A stretch of DNA of 64,000 nucleotides from Streptomonospora sp. PA3 (GTDB lineage: Bacteria > Actinomycetota > Actinomycetes > Streptosporangiales > Streptosporangiaceae). Positions 8,900-17,957 of this stretch are shown here, in pieces; the first letter of the stretch is position 1, and each line of letters begins with the position of its first letter. The stretch spans positions 553,644 to 617,643 of the forward strand of contig NZ_VTZW01000009.1 in NCBI RefSeq assembly GCF_009728995.1, given 5' to 3'. The translations under genes and the position numbers were made by a program. The notes under the pieces are model-generated. The model was given only the letters and a program-made list of their open reading frames with translations, was not told the DNA's origin and made no database searches.

Positions 8900-10252
8900 T
8901 CACAGTTCCAGCTCGTTGACCGCCAGCAGGTAGCCCTCGCTGTAGGTGGGGAACTGGAAGACGCCGTCGCGCAGCCGGTCGATGCCGATGCCCTCGCGGA
9001 TCGCCAGCGCCGCGGTGTGGATCCATTCGCCCGCCAGCGGGGCCACCGCCCAGGCGCCCAGCAGCGTGCGGCGGGTGCGGTCGGCCACCACGCCCATCCG
9101 CCCGGCGGGGGAGGTGGCGTAGGTCCAAGGCCGGGCCAGCCCTCGCGGCAGGTCCACCTCCGCCGAAACCGGGTCGTAGCCCTGGGCGCGCGCCTGCTCC
9201 GCGGTCAGGCCCACCGCGGCGATCTCCGGGTCGGAGAAGACGACGCGCGGCACGCCGGTGTAGTCGGCGGTGCGCTCGCGGCCGAGGATGTTGGCCGCGA
9301 CGATGCCGCCCTGGTACTTGGCGACATGGGTGAACAGCGCGGTACCGGTGACGTCGCCGACCGCCCACAGCCCCGGGGCCACCCGGCAGCGCTCGTCGAC
9401 CTCCAGGCCCTTGGCCCCCGGACCGATCCCCACCTGCTCCAGGTCCAGATCCTCCAGGCGGGGGCGGCGCCCCGTGGCCATCAGCACCACGTCGCCGACC
9501 GCCTCGGTGCCGTCGTCCAGCTCCAGCACGCTGTCGCGGCCGCTGCGCCGCGCCCTGCGCGGGGAGGTCCCGGTGCGCACGTCGACTCCGTCGCCGCGCA
9601 GGTGCTCGGCCGCGAGCTCGCCCACACGCGGCTCCTCCCGGTCCATCAGCGCAGGGCCGCGCTGCACCAGCGTCACCGAGCACCCCATGCGCGCCAGGAA
9701 CTGGCCCATTTCCACGCCCACGGCGCTGCCGCCGACGACCACCGCGCGGCCGGGGATCTCCTCGACCGTGGTCGCCTGCCGGTTGGTCCAGACCTCGATC
9801 TCCTCCAGCCCGTCGACGGGGGGAAGGGCCGCCGCCGACCCGGTCGCCACGATCACGTGGTCGGCGGTCAGCCGGTGCTCGTCCACCGCCACCTCCCACG
9901 GCTCGCGGCCGACGAAGCGCGCGGTGCCCTTGTAGACGTGCACGCCCTGGGAGCGGTAGCCCTCGACCTGCTTGGAATCGTCCAGATGGCGGATCATGGT
10001 GTCGCGGTAGTCGCGCATGGCCGCCCAGTCGGGAGCAGGCGCGTCCAGCCCGGCCACCCCGGCGGCGCCCGCGGCGGCCTCCAGAGGACGCAGCAGGGTC
10101 TTGGAGGGGATGCAGGCCCAGTAGCCGCACTCGCCGCCGATGAGTTCGCGTTCGACGACGGCGACGCGCTTGCCGTTCTGGACGAGCTGGGTCGCGGCCA
10201 CCTCGCCGCCCGGCCCCATGCCGATGACGACGGCGTCGTACTGCGCGTCCAT
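8900..10252 (-). CDS. Class I pyridine nucleotide-disulfide oxidoreductase (dihydrolipoyl dehydrogenase-like)
   Basis: 450 aa flavoprotein. The FAD-binding start is YDAVVIGMGPGGEVAA. The redox disulfide is in GECGYWACIPSKT (CxxxxC, with Tyr-Trp in place of the usual Leu-Asn-Val). A second Rossmann motif is AVVVGGSAVGVEMGQFLARMG, and a late FAD motif is LWAVGDVTGTALFTH. The C-terminal dimer domain carries FPTYSEGY where lipoamide dehydrogenases have a His-Glu pair; that pair is not evident. It may therefore be a reductase of another disulfide or a quinone-type substrate. ATG 10252 follows AGGGAG. It is a single-gene unit with no 2-oxoacid dehydrogenase genes nearby. Confidence 0.85.
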   Translation of the reverse strand: MDAQYDAVVIGMGPGGEVAATQLVQNGKRVAVVERELIGGECGYWACIPSKTLLRPLEAAAGAAGVAGLDAPAPDWAAMRDYRDTMIRHLDDSKQVEGYRSQGVHVYKGTARFVGREPWEVAVDEHRLTADHVIVATGSAAALPPVDGLEEIEVWTNRQATTVEEIPGRAVVVGGSAVGVEMGQFLARMGCSVTLVQRGPALMDREEPRVGELAAEHLRGDGVDVRTGTSPRRARRSGRDSVLELDDGTEAVGDVVLMATGRRPRLEDLDLEQVGIGPGAKGLEVDERCRVAPGLWAVGDVTGTALFTHVAKYQGGIVAANILGRERTADYTGVPRVVFSDPEIAAVGLTAEQARAQGYDPVSAEVDLPRGLARPWTYATSPAGRMGVVADRTRRTLLGAWAVAPLAGEWIHTAALAIREGIGIDRLRDGVFQFPTYSEGYLLAVNELEL

Positions 10253-10440
10253 GTGCACACTCCCTGTCCTCGCCGGTGCGGCCCGCGCACGGGACGCGCT
10301 TGCGGATCCGCCGCGGACGGGGCGGCTCCTCGTCCGGTATGCCACGATCGGCGCACCTGACGGCGCCCGGCGCGCCGTGCGGGCGGAAGTTCCAGTATCC
10401 CTTAGTCGTTGTCAGGCGCCCTCCGGGAGCCACGTGGGGC

Positions 10441-10700
10441 GGTCACCACTGAGTTGCGGCAATGGGTGCGCTTCGCGTAGCGCGGCCCGCCCGCCCGTCA
10501 GCCCGCCGCCACCCCAACGGAGACGCTTCGCGTCACGTGCCCGCCCGTCAGCCCGCCGCCACCCCAACGGAGGCGCTGCGCGTCACGTGCCCGCCCGTCA
10601 GCCCGCCGCCACCCCAACGGAGACGCTTCGCGTCACGTGCCCGCCCGTCAGCCCGCCGCCACCATTCGCGCATCGCAGCCCCATTGCCGCAGCCGACCCC
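10441..10700. repeat. Dispersed hairpin element, copy 1, with 50-base tandem array
   Basis: The left arm starts GGTCACC...GTTGCGGCAATGGG and the right arm ends CCCATTGCCGCAGCC, its inverse. Between them lie four copies of a 50-base unit. The shared core CCGCCCGTCAGCCCGCC recurs at 10491, 10541, 10591 and 10641. The last copy runs straight into the right arm. Related elements lie near 34.4, 48.2, 48.7 and 59.8 kb. There is no convincing gene in 10253-10856. The remaining part holds the promoter areas of the flavoprotein gene and pgi. Confidence 0.85.
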
Positions 10701-10856
10701 CTGTACGACCGCAGGTGTGGAACGCTTCGGGCGGGAAGCGTGCATCATTCCGGGTAGGAGTGTGCTCCGGTGGCGCGGGGCCGGCGCGGCTGAGCCCGGC
10801 ACCGGCCCGCGGCAGGCCGCACCACACCGAAAACGGACATGCGAGGAGCGAAACCG

Positions 10857-12533
10857 ATGCCCGACACGACCGCGACCGACCGCGCGCGCCCGGACCGCCT
10901 TCCCCAGTGGGCGGCGCTGGGCGAGCATCGCGCGAAGCTCGGGGAGGCGCACCTGCGGGACCTGTTCGCCGCCGACCCCGAACGCGGCGGCCGGTACACC
11001 GTGCAGGTCGGCGACCTCCACGTGGACTACTCCAAGCACCTCGTGACCGACGAGACGCTGCGGCTCCTGCGCGACCTGGCCGAGGCCGCCGACGTGGCGG
11101 GGCTGCGCGACGCCATGTTCCGCGGCGAGCGCATCAACAACACGGAGAACCGCGCGGTCCTGCACACCGCCCTGCGCGCGCCGCGGGACGCCGTCGTCGA
11201 GGTCGACGGCGAGAACGTGGTGCCCAAGGTGCACGAGGTGCTGGACCGCATGGCCGACTTCGCCGAGCGGGTGCGCTCCGGCCGGTGGGTGGGGCACCGC
11301 GGCGACCCCATCACCCACGTCGTCAACATCGGGATCGGCGGCTCCGACCTCGGCCCCGCCATGGCGTACGAGGCCCTGCTGCCCTTCACCGAGCCCGAGC
11401 TGGAGGGGGAGGCGGGCATCGAGGTCCGCTTCGTCTCCAACGTCGACGGCGCCGACCTGCACGAGACCCTGCGCGGCCTGGACCCGGCGACCACCTTGTT
11501 CATCGTCTCGTCCAAGACCTTCACCACGGTCGAGACCATCACCAACGCCACTTCCGCGCGCGCCTGGCTGCTGTCGGGGCTCGACGGCGACGTCTCGGCC
11601 GTCGCCCGGCACTTCGCGGCGGTCTCCACCAACGCCGACAAGGTCGCCGAGTTCGGCATCGACACCGCCAACATGTTCGAGTTCTGGGACTGGGTGGGCG
11701 GCCGCTACTCGCTCGACTCGGCGATCGGGCTGTCGCTGATGGTCGCCATCGGGCCGGAGCGCTTCCGCGAGATGCTGCAGGGGTTCCGGACGGTCGACGA
11801 GCACTTCCGCACCGCGCCGATCGAGGCGAACGCGCCGATGCTGATGGGGCTGCTGGGCATCTGGTACGGCGCCTTCCACGGGGCCCAGTCGCATGCGGTG
11901 CTGCCCTACAGCCACTACCTCGCCCGCTTTCCCGATTACCTCCAGCAGTTGGAGATGGAGTCCAACGGCAAGTCGGTCGACCGCGCGGGACGTCCCGTCA
12001 CCTGGCCCACCGCGCCCGTCGTGTGGGGCACCCCCGGCACGAACGGGCAGCACGCCTACTTCCAGCTGCTGCACCAGGGCACCCAGCTCGTGCCGGCCGA
12101 CCTGATCGGGTTCGCGCGCCCGGTGCCCGGCATGACCGCGGAACTGCTGGCCCAGCACGACCTGCTGATGGCCAACATGTTCGCCCAGGGCCAGGCGCTG
12201 GCGTTCGGCAAGACCTCGGCTGAGGTCGTCGGCGAGGGGGCGGCGCCCGAGCAGGTGCCGCACCGCACGTTCGCCGGCGACCGCCCCACCACCACGATCC
12301 TCGCGCCCGAGCTGACGCCTGCGGTGCTGGGGCAGCTCATCGCCCTCTACGAGCACAAGGTGTTCGTGCAGGGTGCGGTCTGGAACATCGACTCCTTCGA
12401 CCAGTGGGGCGTCGAGCTGGGCAAGGTGCTGGCCAAGCGCATCGAACCCGCCTTGACCGAGGGGGCCGAGGTGCCCGGTCTCGACTCCTCGACAGCGGCG
12501 CTGGTGAGCCGCTACCGGGCGCTGAACGGGTGA
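10857..12533 (+). CDS. pgi: Glucose-6-phosphate isomerase
   Basis: 558 aa, full length for the family. It interconverts glucose 6-phosphate and fructose 6-phosphate in glycolysis. Signature regions include [14 protein letters not shown], the phosphate-binding [26 protein letters not shown] (phosphoglucose isomerase signature 2) and the C-terminal [10 protein letters not shown] motif. ATG 10857 has GCGAGGAG 7 bases upstream; an in-frame ATG at 10839 lacks a site. It stands alone, with a repeat element upstream and a phosphatase gene downstream. Confidence 0.97.
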   Translation: MPDTTATDRARPDRLPQWAALGEHRAKLGEAHLRDLFAADPERGGRYTVQVGDLHVDYSKHLVTDETLRLLRDLAEAADVAGLRDAMFRGERINNTENRAVLHTALRAPRDAVVEVDGENVVPKVHEVLDRMADFAERVRSGRWVGHRGDPITHVVNIGIGGSDLGPAMAYEALLPFTEPELEGEAGIEVRFVSNVDGADLHETLRGLDPATTLFIVSSKTFTTVETITNATSARAWLLSGLDGDVSAVARHFAAVSTNADKVAEFGIDTANMFEFWDWVGGRYSLDSAIGLSLMVAIGPERFREMLQGFRTVDEHFRTAPIEANAPMLMGLLGIWYGAFHGAQSHAVLPYSHYLARFPDYLQQLEMESNGKSVDRAGRPVTWPTAPVVWGTPGTNGQHAYFQLLHQGTQLVPADLIGFARPVPGMTAELLAQHDLLMANMFAQGQALAFGKTSAEVVGEGAAPEQVPHRTFAGDRPTTTILAPELTPAVLGQLIALYEHKVFVQGAVWNIDSFDQWGVELGKVLAKRIEPALTEGAEVPGLDSSTAALVSRYRALNG

Positions 12534-12557
12534 CCGCGCGGTCGGCAGCCATCCTTT

Positions 12558-12590
12558 GCTCCCGGGCCTGCGCACCGCGGGGCCGGGAGC
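12558..12590. terminator. Hairpin after pgi
   Basis: GCTCCCGGGCC pairs with GGCCGGGAGC (one bulged G) around a 12-base loop, 25 bases after the pgi stop. It probably ends the pgi transcript before the phosphatase gene. Confidence 0.5.
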
Positions 12591-12677
12591 GGGGGGACCG
12601 GGAGCTGTGCGGCGCGGAGCGCCGCTGAGAGCAGGGGAACCGAGCAGACGCCGGACCGAGACGAGGAAGGGAGCCGC

Positions 12678-13283
12678 GTGGGGGGACTGCTGCTGATCCG
12701 CCACGGCCAGACCGAGTGGAGCACCGCGCGCAGACACACCGGGCTCACCGACGTGCCGCTGACCGAGGAGGGCGAGGAGCAGGCGCGCCGGCTGCGGCCG
12801 CTGCTCGCCTCCTACCCGTTGTCGCGCGTCCTGGCGAGCCCACTGCAGCGGGCCCTGCGCACGGCCGAGCTGATCGGGCTGGAGGGGATCGAGACCGATC
12901 CCGACCTGAAGGAGTGGGACTACGGCGGTTACGAGGGCCGTACCACCGCGGAGGTGCAGCAGGAGCGGCCCGGCTGGTACGTCTGGCGCGACGGTGTGGT
13001 GCCGGGCGACGCCGACCACCCCGGCGAAAGCGTCGAGCAGGTCGGTGCCCGTGCCGACCGCGTACTGGAGCGGCTGCGCCCGATCCTGGACGACCCGGAC
13101 GCCCACGACGCCGCGCTGGTCGCCCACGGACATTTCCTGCGCGTCCTGACGGCTCGCCGCCTGGGCCTCCCTCCGGATCGCGGCGCGCTGTTCCGCCTGG
13201 AAACGGCCGCGACGGCCCGCCTCGGCCGGGAACACGGCCGCCCGGTCCTCACCGACTGGAACGCGGTGCCGCAGCGGAGGTAG
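12678..13283 (+). CDS. Histidine phosphatase family protein
   Basis: 201 aa phosphoglycerate-mutase-like phosphatase. The RHG catalytic motif is at the start (LLLIRHGQTEWS). The second histidine is in ALVAHGHFLRVL, and the acid/arginine elements are in VLASPLQRALRTAELIG and LKEWDYGGYEGRT. The length and EWDYGGYEGRT are typical of broad-specificity acid-phosphatase/mutase-like members. The substrate cannot be fixed, and a metabolic or repair phosphatase is likely. GTG 12678 follows GAAGGGAG. It lies 144 bases after pgi, possibly with its own promoter. Confidence 0.9.
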   Translation: MGGLLLIRHGQTEWSTARRHTGLTDVPLTEEGEEQARRLRPLLASYPLSRVLASPLQRALRTAELIGLEGIETDPDLKEWDYGGYEGRTTAEVQQERPGWYVWRDGVVPGDADHPGESVEQVGARADRVLERLRPILDDPDAHDAALVAHGHFLRVLTARRLGLPPDRGALFRLETAATARLGREHGRPVLTDWNAVPQRR

Positions 13284-13375
13284 CGCCCGGCGGGGAGGAG
13301 AAGACTTCGGCGCCCGCGGGCGGCCCGAGTCGGCACGCGTTCGCGCCGGCGGCCCGCCGCGGGCGCGAACGCGCC

Positions 13376-13470
13376 TGAGACCTGCTACGTGCGCTCGGCG
13401 GCAGGGAGAGGCACGTGGCGCGCAGCGCCGCCGCCGGTGTGGCCGTGGGCCGACGGGCGGGCGGACCGCG
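13376..13470. repeat. Remnant of the dispersed repeat
   Basis: Contains GTGCGCTCGGCGGCA, CACGTGGCGCGCAGCGC and GACGGGCGGGCGG in the same order as parts of the elements at 10.4 and 59.8 kb (reverse sense for the 50-base unit), but the arms are incomplete. It lies in the 310-base gap 13284-13593, in which no gene is seen. Confidence 0.5.
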
Positions 13471-13593
13471 TTCCGCGGTGGGCGACCGTCGCCGCGTCCT
13501 CGGCGGGTTCCGGTCCCGACGGCTCGCGGCGGGTTCCGCACCGCCGCCGCGCAAGCACAGGTCCCGGCGGTTCCCCGGCGGCTCGTCCGCCCG

Positions 13594-15018
13594 TCACTCG
13601 GCCTCTTCCTCCCACGGCAGCCAGGCGTGCAGGTGGAAGCCGCCCGAGCCGCCCGGACCGTAGCCGAGGCGTCCGCCGGCGAGGGAGACGCGTTCGGCGA
13701 GGCCGACGAGCCCTTGGCCGCCGATGGGAGGTCCCGCCGTCTCCTCGGCGGATTCCGGTGGTGCCGCTTCGCCCTCCCTCATTGGATCGAAACTCGGGCC
13801 TGGCGGTTGCGACGAGTCACCGGCGCCGCTCCGCCCCCTCCGGCCGCTCTCCGGTCTCTCCAGCGGGGCCGCGCCGGCCGGCCCGCCGGTCCCCCCGCGA
13901 TCGCCGGCGGACGGCCGCGGCGGCTCGCCCGTCCCCGGCGTCTCCGCCGCGTTGCTCCCGGCGGGCGGCGCATCGTTGCCGACCTCCACCGACAAGCCGT
14001 CCCCGGGTGCGCCTCGCATGCCGACCCGGACCCGCGCGCCGGGCGCGTGCCTGCGGGCGTTGGTCAGCCCTTCCTGCACGATCCGGTAGGCCGTGCGCCC
14101 GGTCGTGTCGGGTGCCCGGCCCGCCACCTCCTCGTGCAGCTCCACGCGCATCCCGGCCGCCGCCGACTCCGCGACCAGGCCGCGGACGTCGGCCAGCGTC
14201 GGCTGCGGGAGCTCGCCGACGGGAGCGCGCAGCACGCCGATGACCTCGCGCAGGTCCTGCAGCGCCCGGTGCGCGCTGTCCCGGATCACCGCGGCGGCGC
14301 GGGCGACCTCCGCGGCCGGGGCGTCGGGCCGGTATTCCAGGGCGCCGGCGTGCACGCTCAGCAGCGACAACCGGTGCCCGAGCACGTCGTGCATCTCGCG
14401 CGCGATCTGCTCCCGCGCGCGCAGTTGCGCCTGCTCGGCGCGCAGCCGGGCCTCGGACTCGGCCCGCGCCGCCCGCTCCTGCAACGACAGCACGAGCTGG
14501 CGGCGGTGCCGGACCATCGCGCCCCACCCCAGCACGGCCGCGACCATCACCGCCGTGAACGCGGTGATCCACTGCAGTTCGCCGTCGTCCGGCCGGCGCT
14601 GCGGGGAGGCGAGCAGGCTGAACAGGGCGAAGTAGACCATCTGCCCGGCCACCGTGGCGACGCCGCAGAGGGCGGACGTCCGTGCGGAGCGGTGGACGGC
14701 GACAGTGAACAGCGCGACGAGTTGGGCGCCGTCGGCCAGCGCGGCGTAGGCAGACAGCGGTATGAGCCCCAGCGACAGCCCCACCGGCCAGCGCCGCCGC
14801 AGCCACACCGCCGCGCAGGCGGCCGCGCAGACGACCTGCTCGCGCAGCAATGCCGTCTCGGTGACCTCGGGGTCCTCGGACAGCGCCACAGCCCAGGCGA
14901 GCCCGTATCCCACCGCCGCAAGGAACAGGCCGATGTCGACGGCCCACTCGCGCGGCCCGCGCCTGCGGCGGGGACCCGCGGGTGCCGCGGTACGGACAGA
15001 AGCCGGCGCGCCCTCCAT
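13594..15018 (-). CDS. Sensor histidine kinase (NarL/HisKA_3 class), orphan
   Basis: 474 aa. About five hydrophobic helices span 26-165. A short coiled coil follows (170-203), then the HisKA_3 dimerisation box with the phosphorylated His210 (REQIAREMHDVLGHRLSLLS). The ATPase domain has an N box, YRIVQEGLTNARRHA, near 311-325 and a G box, GQGLVGLAERV, near 434-444. Between them lies an unusual low-complexity Pro/Gly/Ser insert of about 80 residues (350-432). No response regulator is adjacent. The closest regulators in the window are at 32687 and 63639. The start codon is 7 bases from a TAGGTT box, suggesting a leaderless mRNA. Confidence 0.88.
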   Translation of the reverse strand: MEGAPASVRTAAPAGPRRRRGPREWAVDIGLFLAAVGYGLAWAVALSEDPEVTETALLREQVVCAAACAAVWLRRRWPVGLSLGLIPLSAYAALADGAQLVALFTVAVHRSARTSALCGVATVAGQMVYFALFSLLASPQRRPDDGELQWITAFTAVMVAAVLGWGAMVRHRRQLVLSLQERAARAESEARLRAEQAQLRAREQIAREMHDVLGHRLSLLSVHAGALEYRPDAPAAEVARAAAVIRDSAHRALQDLREVIGVLRAPVGELPQPTLADVRGLVAESAAAGMRVELHEEVAGRAPDTTGRTAYRIVQEGLTNARRHAPGARVRVGMRGAPGDGLSVEVGNDAPPAGSNAAETPGTGEPPRPSAGDRGGTGGPAGAAPLERPESGRRGRSGAGDSSQPPGPSFDPMREGEAAPPESAEETAGPPIGGQGLVGLAERVSLAGGRLGYGPGGSGGFHLHAWLPWEEEAE

Positions 15019-15025
15019 GGGACCG

Positions 15026-15031
15026 AACCTA
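15026..15031 (-). promoter_or_regulatory. Candidate -10 box for leaderless kinase mRNA
   Basis: On the minus strand TAGGTT is followed by 7 bases and then ATG at 15018. There is no Shine-Dalgarno-like sequence between box and start. Confidence 0.4.
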
Positions 15032-15195
15032 CTCGCCGATCCCCCTCCGGCGCCGTCCCGCGGTCCCGGCGCCGACCTGCGTCGCCGCGGCGGATACTTT
15101 CGGCTGACGCCGCCCCGGCGATCCGATACCGAAGTCGCGGTGCCGGATACCGGCGGCCGACGCGCCGGAGCGCCCGCGCGGCCTAGCGTCGAGAC

Positions 15196-15426
15196 ATGGC
15201 ACGGATCGCGCGACTCGCCTGCTCGGCCGCGGGCCTGGTGCTCTGCCTCCAGGGTGCCGCGGGACTCGCCGGGGAGCTGGGCGCGGGAGTGTGGCGCTGG
15301 GCCGAGCGGATCTCGGTCCTGGGACGGCTGCCGTGGCTCACCGACTACGCGGTCTTCGCCAACGCGTCGCTGCTGATAGCCGGAGCCGCGGTGCTGGTGG
15401 CCGCGGCGCGGATCCGCGGCCGCTGA
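15196..15426 (+). CDS. Small membrane protein, unknown function
   Basis: 76 aa with two hydrophobic helices: ARLACSAAGLVLCLQGAAGLAG and DYAVFANASLLIAGAAVLVAAA. It ends in a basic RIRGR tail. ATG 15196 lies 6 bases after TAGCGT, so a leaderless start is plausible. No family is recognised. It is divergent from the kinase gene and 67 bases before the next gene. Confidence 0.5.
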   Translation: MARIARLACSAAGLVLCLQGAAGLAGELGAGVWRWAERISVLGRLPWLTDYAVFANASLLIAGAAVLVAAARIRGR

Positions 15427-15493
15427 CCGCTATCGGCCCCGGTGCCCCGCCACGGCGGGCCAGGCCGTCGACTGGAGGAGTTTCGGACACGCA

Positions 15494-16243
15494 ATGGCTG
15501 AGGAGCGAGCTGGCATGAAACAGGATGCGTCGGCACCCGGCGGGGCGACCGTCGTCGCGCCGCGCAAGGGCGAGCGCGTCCTGGTGTGGGGTGGGCTGCC
15601 GCTGCTGGGCGGCGTACTCGGCGCCCTGCTGAAGAGCCTGGCCGACTGGGTTGTGACCTGGCCCTGGGCGCCGTTCGAGGGCCCGGCGCAGCTGCTCGCC
15701 TCGTTGCCCGACCTGCCCACGCGCATCGGCGGCGCCGTGGTCGGCCTGGTGGCGGGGGCGGTGCTGGCCGCCATCGCCGAGAGCGAGTCCGTCACGGTGA
15801 CGGTCGACGATGACGGGACGGCGATCGAGCGCGGCGAGCGGCGGGTGTGGTTTTCCCGGTCGCAGGTCAGTGCCGTTTTCAAGGACCGCAAGCGGCTGGT
15901 GGCGCTGGGACCGGGGACCGAGGAGCTGGCCGGACAGGAGACCGACCTGGACGCGCGCCGGCTGGCCGCCGCCTTCCGGGCACACGGCTATCCCTGGCAC
16001 GAGGGCGGCGACCCCTGCGCCGCGGAGTACCGGCGGTGGGTCGAGGGTGTGCCGGACCTGTCCGCGAACGAGCACGCGCTGCTCGCGGCACGGGCGCGGG
16101 CGCTGCGCAAGGACGGCTCGGAGAGCGCCCAGGACGCCGAGGCGCTGCGTGCGGAACTCGGTAGGCTCGGGCTGGTGGTGCGCGACGAGCGCAAGAGCCA
16201 GTACTGGCGCCGCACCCGGCCCGCAGACGGCTCAGACGAGTGA
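15494..16243 (+). CDS. YqeB-like membrane-anchored protein
   Basis: 249 aa. Two helices near the N-terminus (GGLPLLGGVLGALLKSLADWVV and RIGGAVVGLVAGAVLAAIAE) are followed by a soluble part with a small beta domain (VTVTVDDDGTAIERGERRVWFSRSQV) and a helical tail rich in Arg/Glu. This layout resembles the actinobacterial/Bacillus YqeB family of unknown function. The start may be ATG 15494 or ATG 15515. It is convergent with the VanZ gene. Confidence 0.6.
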   Translation: MAEERAGMKQDASAPGGATVVAPRKGERVLVWGGLPLLGGVLGALLKSLADWVVTWPWAPFEGPAQLLASLPDLPTRIGGAVVGLVAGAVLAAIAESESVTVTVDDDGTAIERGERRVWFSRSQVSAVFKDRKRLVALGPGTEELAGQETDLDARRLAAAFRAHGYPWHEGGDPCAAEYRRWVEGVPDLSANEHALLAARARALRKDGSESAQDAEALRAELGRLGLVVRDERKSQYWRRTRPADGSDE

Positions 16244-16377
16244 GGCGGCGCGGGTCGGCCGGTGCCGCGCCGGTCTTACAACCACCGCCGCGCCACGCCG
16301 ACGACAACCGGCGCCGCCTCCGAGCACGGCGCTGTCGGGGGCGCAGGCCCAGGGAGGCCGGGACGGATTCTTCCCCG

Positions 16378-17022
16378 CTAGCGGCGCCCCCACCCGTGGA
16401 CGGCGCGCGATAGGCGGCGGCCCAGCAGCAGGTAGCCGAACAGGGCGCCCGTGGTGTTCAGGATGACGTCGTCGATGTCGAAGGCCCTCCCGGTGATGAG
16501 CGTGCCCTGCACGACCTCCACGAGCAGCATCGCCACCGCCGTCAGCACGACGGTGCGCAGAATGCGGCGGAAGCCGGGATACAGCACGGGCAGCAGGACG
16601 CCGAACGGCACACCCAGCAGGACGTTGCCGCCGACCTGCTGGATGGCGACCCGGGCCGGGGCGTCCAGGTAGAAGCGCAGCGACCAGCCGGGCTGCAGGT
16701 TGGTGTGGGTCTCGCCGACCGCGCCGGGCACGGGCGTCAGGGTGAGCCGGGCCAGCACCGCGGCGAAGGCGACCATCACCGCGAACGCGGCGAGGATGGC
16801 GAGCGCGCGCAGCAGGAAGAAGCCGAACCGGCGCAGCGGGCCGCCTCTCGTGCCGGCGCTCGCGGACCGCCGGGAGGCGCCGGATCCGCCGGTCGGCCCC
16901 TGCGCGGTCTCGACCGTGGTGGCGGCATCGGCGCTCTCGGCCGAACCGGTCGCATCCGCGGCCTCGGTGCCGGGCGGGCCCCCGGCGGAGTCGCCGCCCC
17001 GTCCGTCGGATCGCTCGGCCAC
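16378..17022 (-). CDS. VanZ family membrane protein
   Basis: 214 aa. A disordered Ala/Gly/Thr-rich N-terminus of about 60 residues precedes four or five helices with VanZ features: NVLLGVPFGVLLPVLYP, the Glu/Gln pair in LLVEVVQGTLITGRAFDIDDVILNTTGALFGYLL, and a basic tail. VanZ proteins are linked to teicoplanin tolerance and envelope functions, but most actinobacterial members are uncharacterised. No glycopeptide-resistance genes are nearby, so a resistance role is not implied. Confidence 0.85.
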   Translation of the reverse strand: MAERSDGRGGDSAGGPPGTEAADATGSAESADAATTVETAQGPTGGSGASRRSASAGTRGGPLRRFGFFLLRALAILAAFAVMVAFAAVLARLTLTPVPGAVGETHTNLQPGWSLRFYLDAPARVAIQQVGGNVLLGVPFGVLLPVLYPGFRRILRTVVLTAVAMLLVEVVQGTLITGRAFDIDDVILNTTGALFGYLLLGRRLSRAVHGWGRR

Positions 17023-17232
17023 ATCACCCCCAGGGGTCTTCGGGGCCTCCTCGGACCAAGGTCAATGGGTACCGCATGTTCCCGGCCCTGGGAATGCCCC
17101 CGGCGGTCACAGTCGGCTGCCCAACCCCCGCAGTCGGTCCGCGGGCGGCCGCCGCTGCCGGTGGCCGCCCGCCCGGATCCGTCCTTCGGTGCCTCGCCCG
17201 GTCGCGCTCGGCGTGCCGGGCCCGCAGCCGGT

Positions 17233-17682
17233 TCAGGAGGAGGCGAGGTAGGAGGCGCAGCTCTCCAGCAGGTACTCCGTGCCCTGCCGGGAGATCTTCG
17301 CGGTCTTGGGGCTGTCGCAGACCTGGTGGACGGTGATGGCGCTGCGGCCGTTCCCCAGGTCGGTGAAGTCCATGGTCATCCGCTGCGGCTCCAGGCCGGC
17401 CGAGTCGGCGGCGCCCATGGTCTCGACCAGGCGGCGGTGCTCGACGACCTCCTCGTAGGTGCCGCTGACGGGGTGCACGTCGCCGGTGGGCGTCTTGATG
17501 TCGGCGCGGAACTCGCCGCCGGGGCGCACGTCCAGCACGATCGACTCGGGGACCGCGTTGAAGACCTTCGCGAACGCCTCCGGCTCGGTCCAGGCGGCCC
17601 ACAGCGCGCTGACGGGACCGTCGAACTCGCGGCTGACGGTGTAGCTGTTCTCCTGGGCTTCGGTGCTGCGGGTGTCGGCCAT
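17233..17682 (-). CDS. SRPBCC / AHSA1 (START-like) domain protein
   Basis: 149 aa small hydrophobic-pocket protein of the Aha1/START-like group. Family features are YTVSREFDGPVSALWAAWTEPEAFAKVF, the central DVRPGGEFRADI and the late MTMDFTDLGNGRSAITVHQVC. These proteins bind lipids or other hydrophobic ligands and are often stress- or ArsR-linked. No ArsR gene is adjacent. ATG 17682 follows AAGGAGAC. The 275 bases upstream to the aldolase gene show no gene. Confidence 0.85.
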   Translation of the reverse strand: MADTRSTEAQENSYTVSREFDGPVSALWAAWTEPEAFAKVFNAVPESIVLDVRPGGEFRADIKTPTGDVHPVSGTYEEVVEHRRLVETMGAADSAGLEPQRMTMDFTDLGNGRSAITVHQVCDSPKTAKISRQGTEYLLESCASYLASS

Positions 17683-17957
17683 GGCCGTCTCCTTCGGTCT
17701 ACGCGGCCGCGCCGCGTTCAGTGGGACACCAACATAGACCGCGGAGGAGTCGGGATCTCATCGCCGAGTCGGGAAAATTCGGATCCCGATCCCCATCCCC
17801 GCCGCAGCGAGGCAGCCGCAGCCGACCGTCCGGGAGGCCGTTCACCCGAAAACCGCAGGTAAATGCGCTCCCGGGAGCCGACTGCCGGGCGGTTGCCGCG
17901 GACTGTCGGGCCGCAACGCAAGGTGGGCCGCCATCCCGCCGACCGGCGTCCCGGCGC

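Noticed and set aside
10491-10663. Possible CRISPR array from the 50-base tandem units
   Set aside because: Units are contiguous with no unique spacers, and no cas genes are present.
10548-13541. 997-residue minus-strand frame opposite pgi
   Set aside because: Antisense shadow of pgi and the histidine phosphatase gene; it also runs through repeat DNA.
16244-16377. Possible terminator between YqeB-like and VanZ genes
   Set aside because: Only weak, interrupted GC-rich pairings were found; no stem good enough to report.
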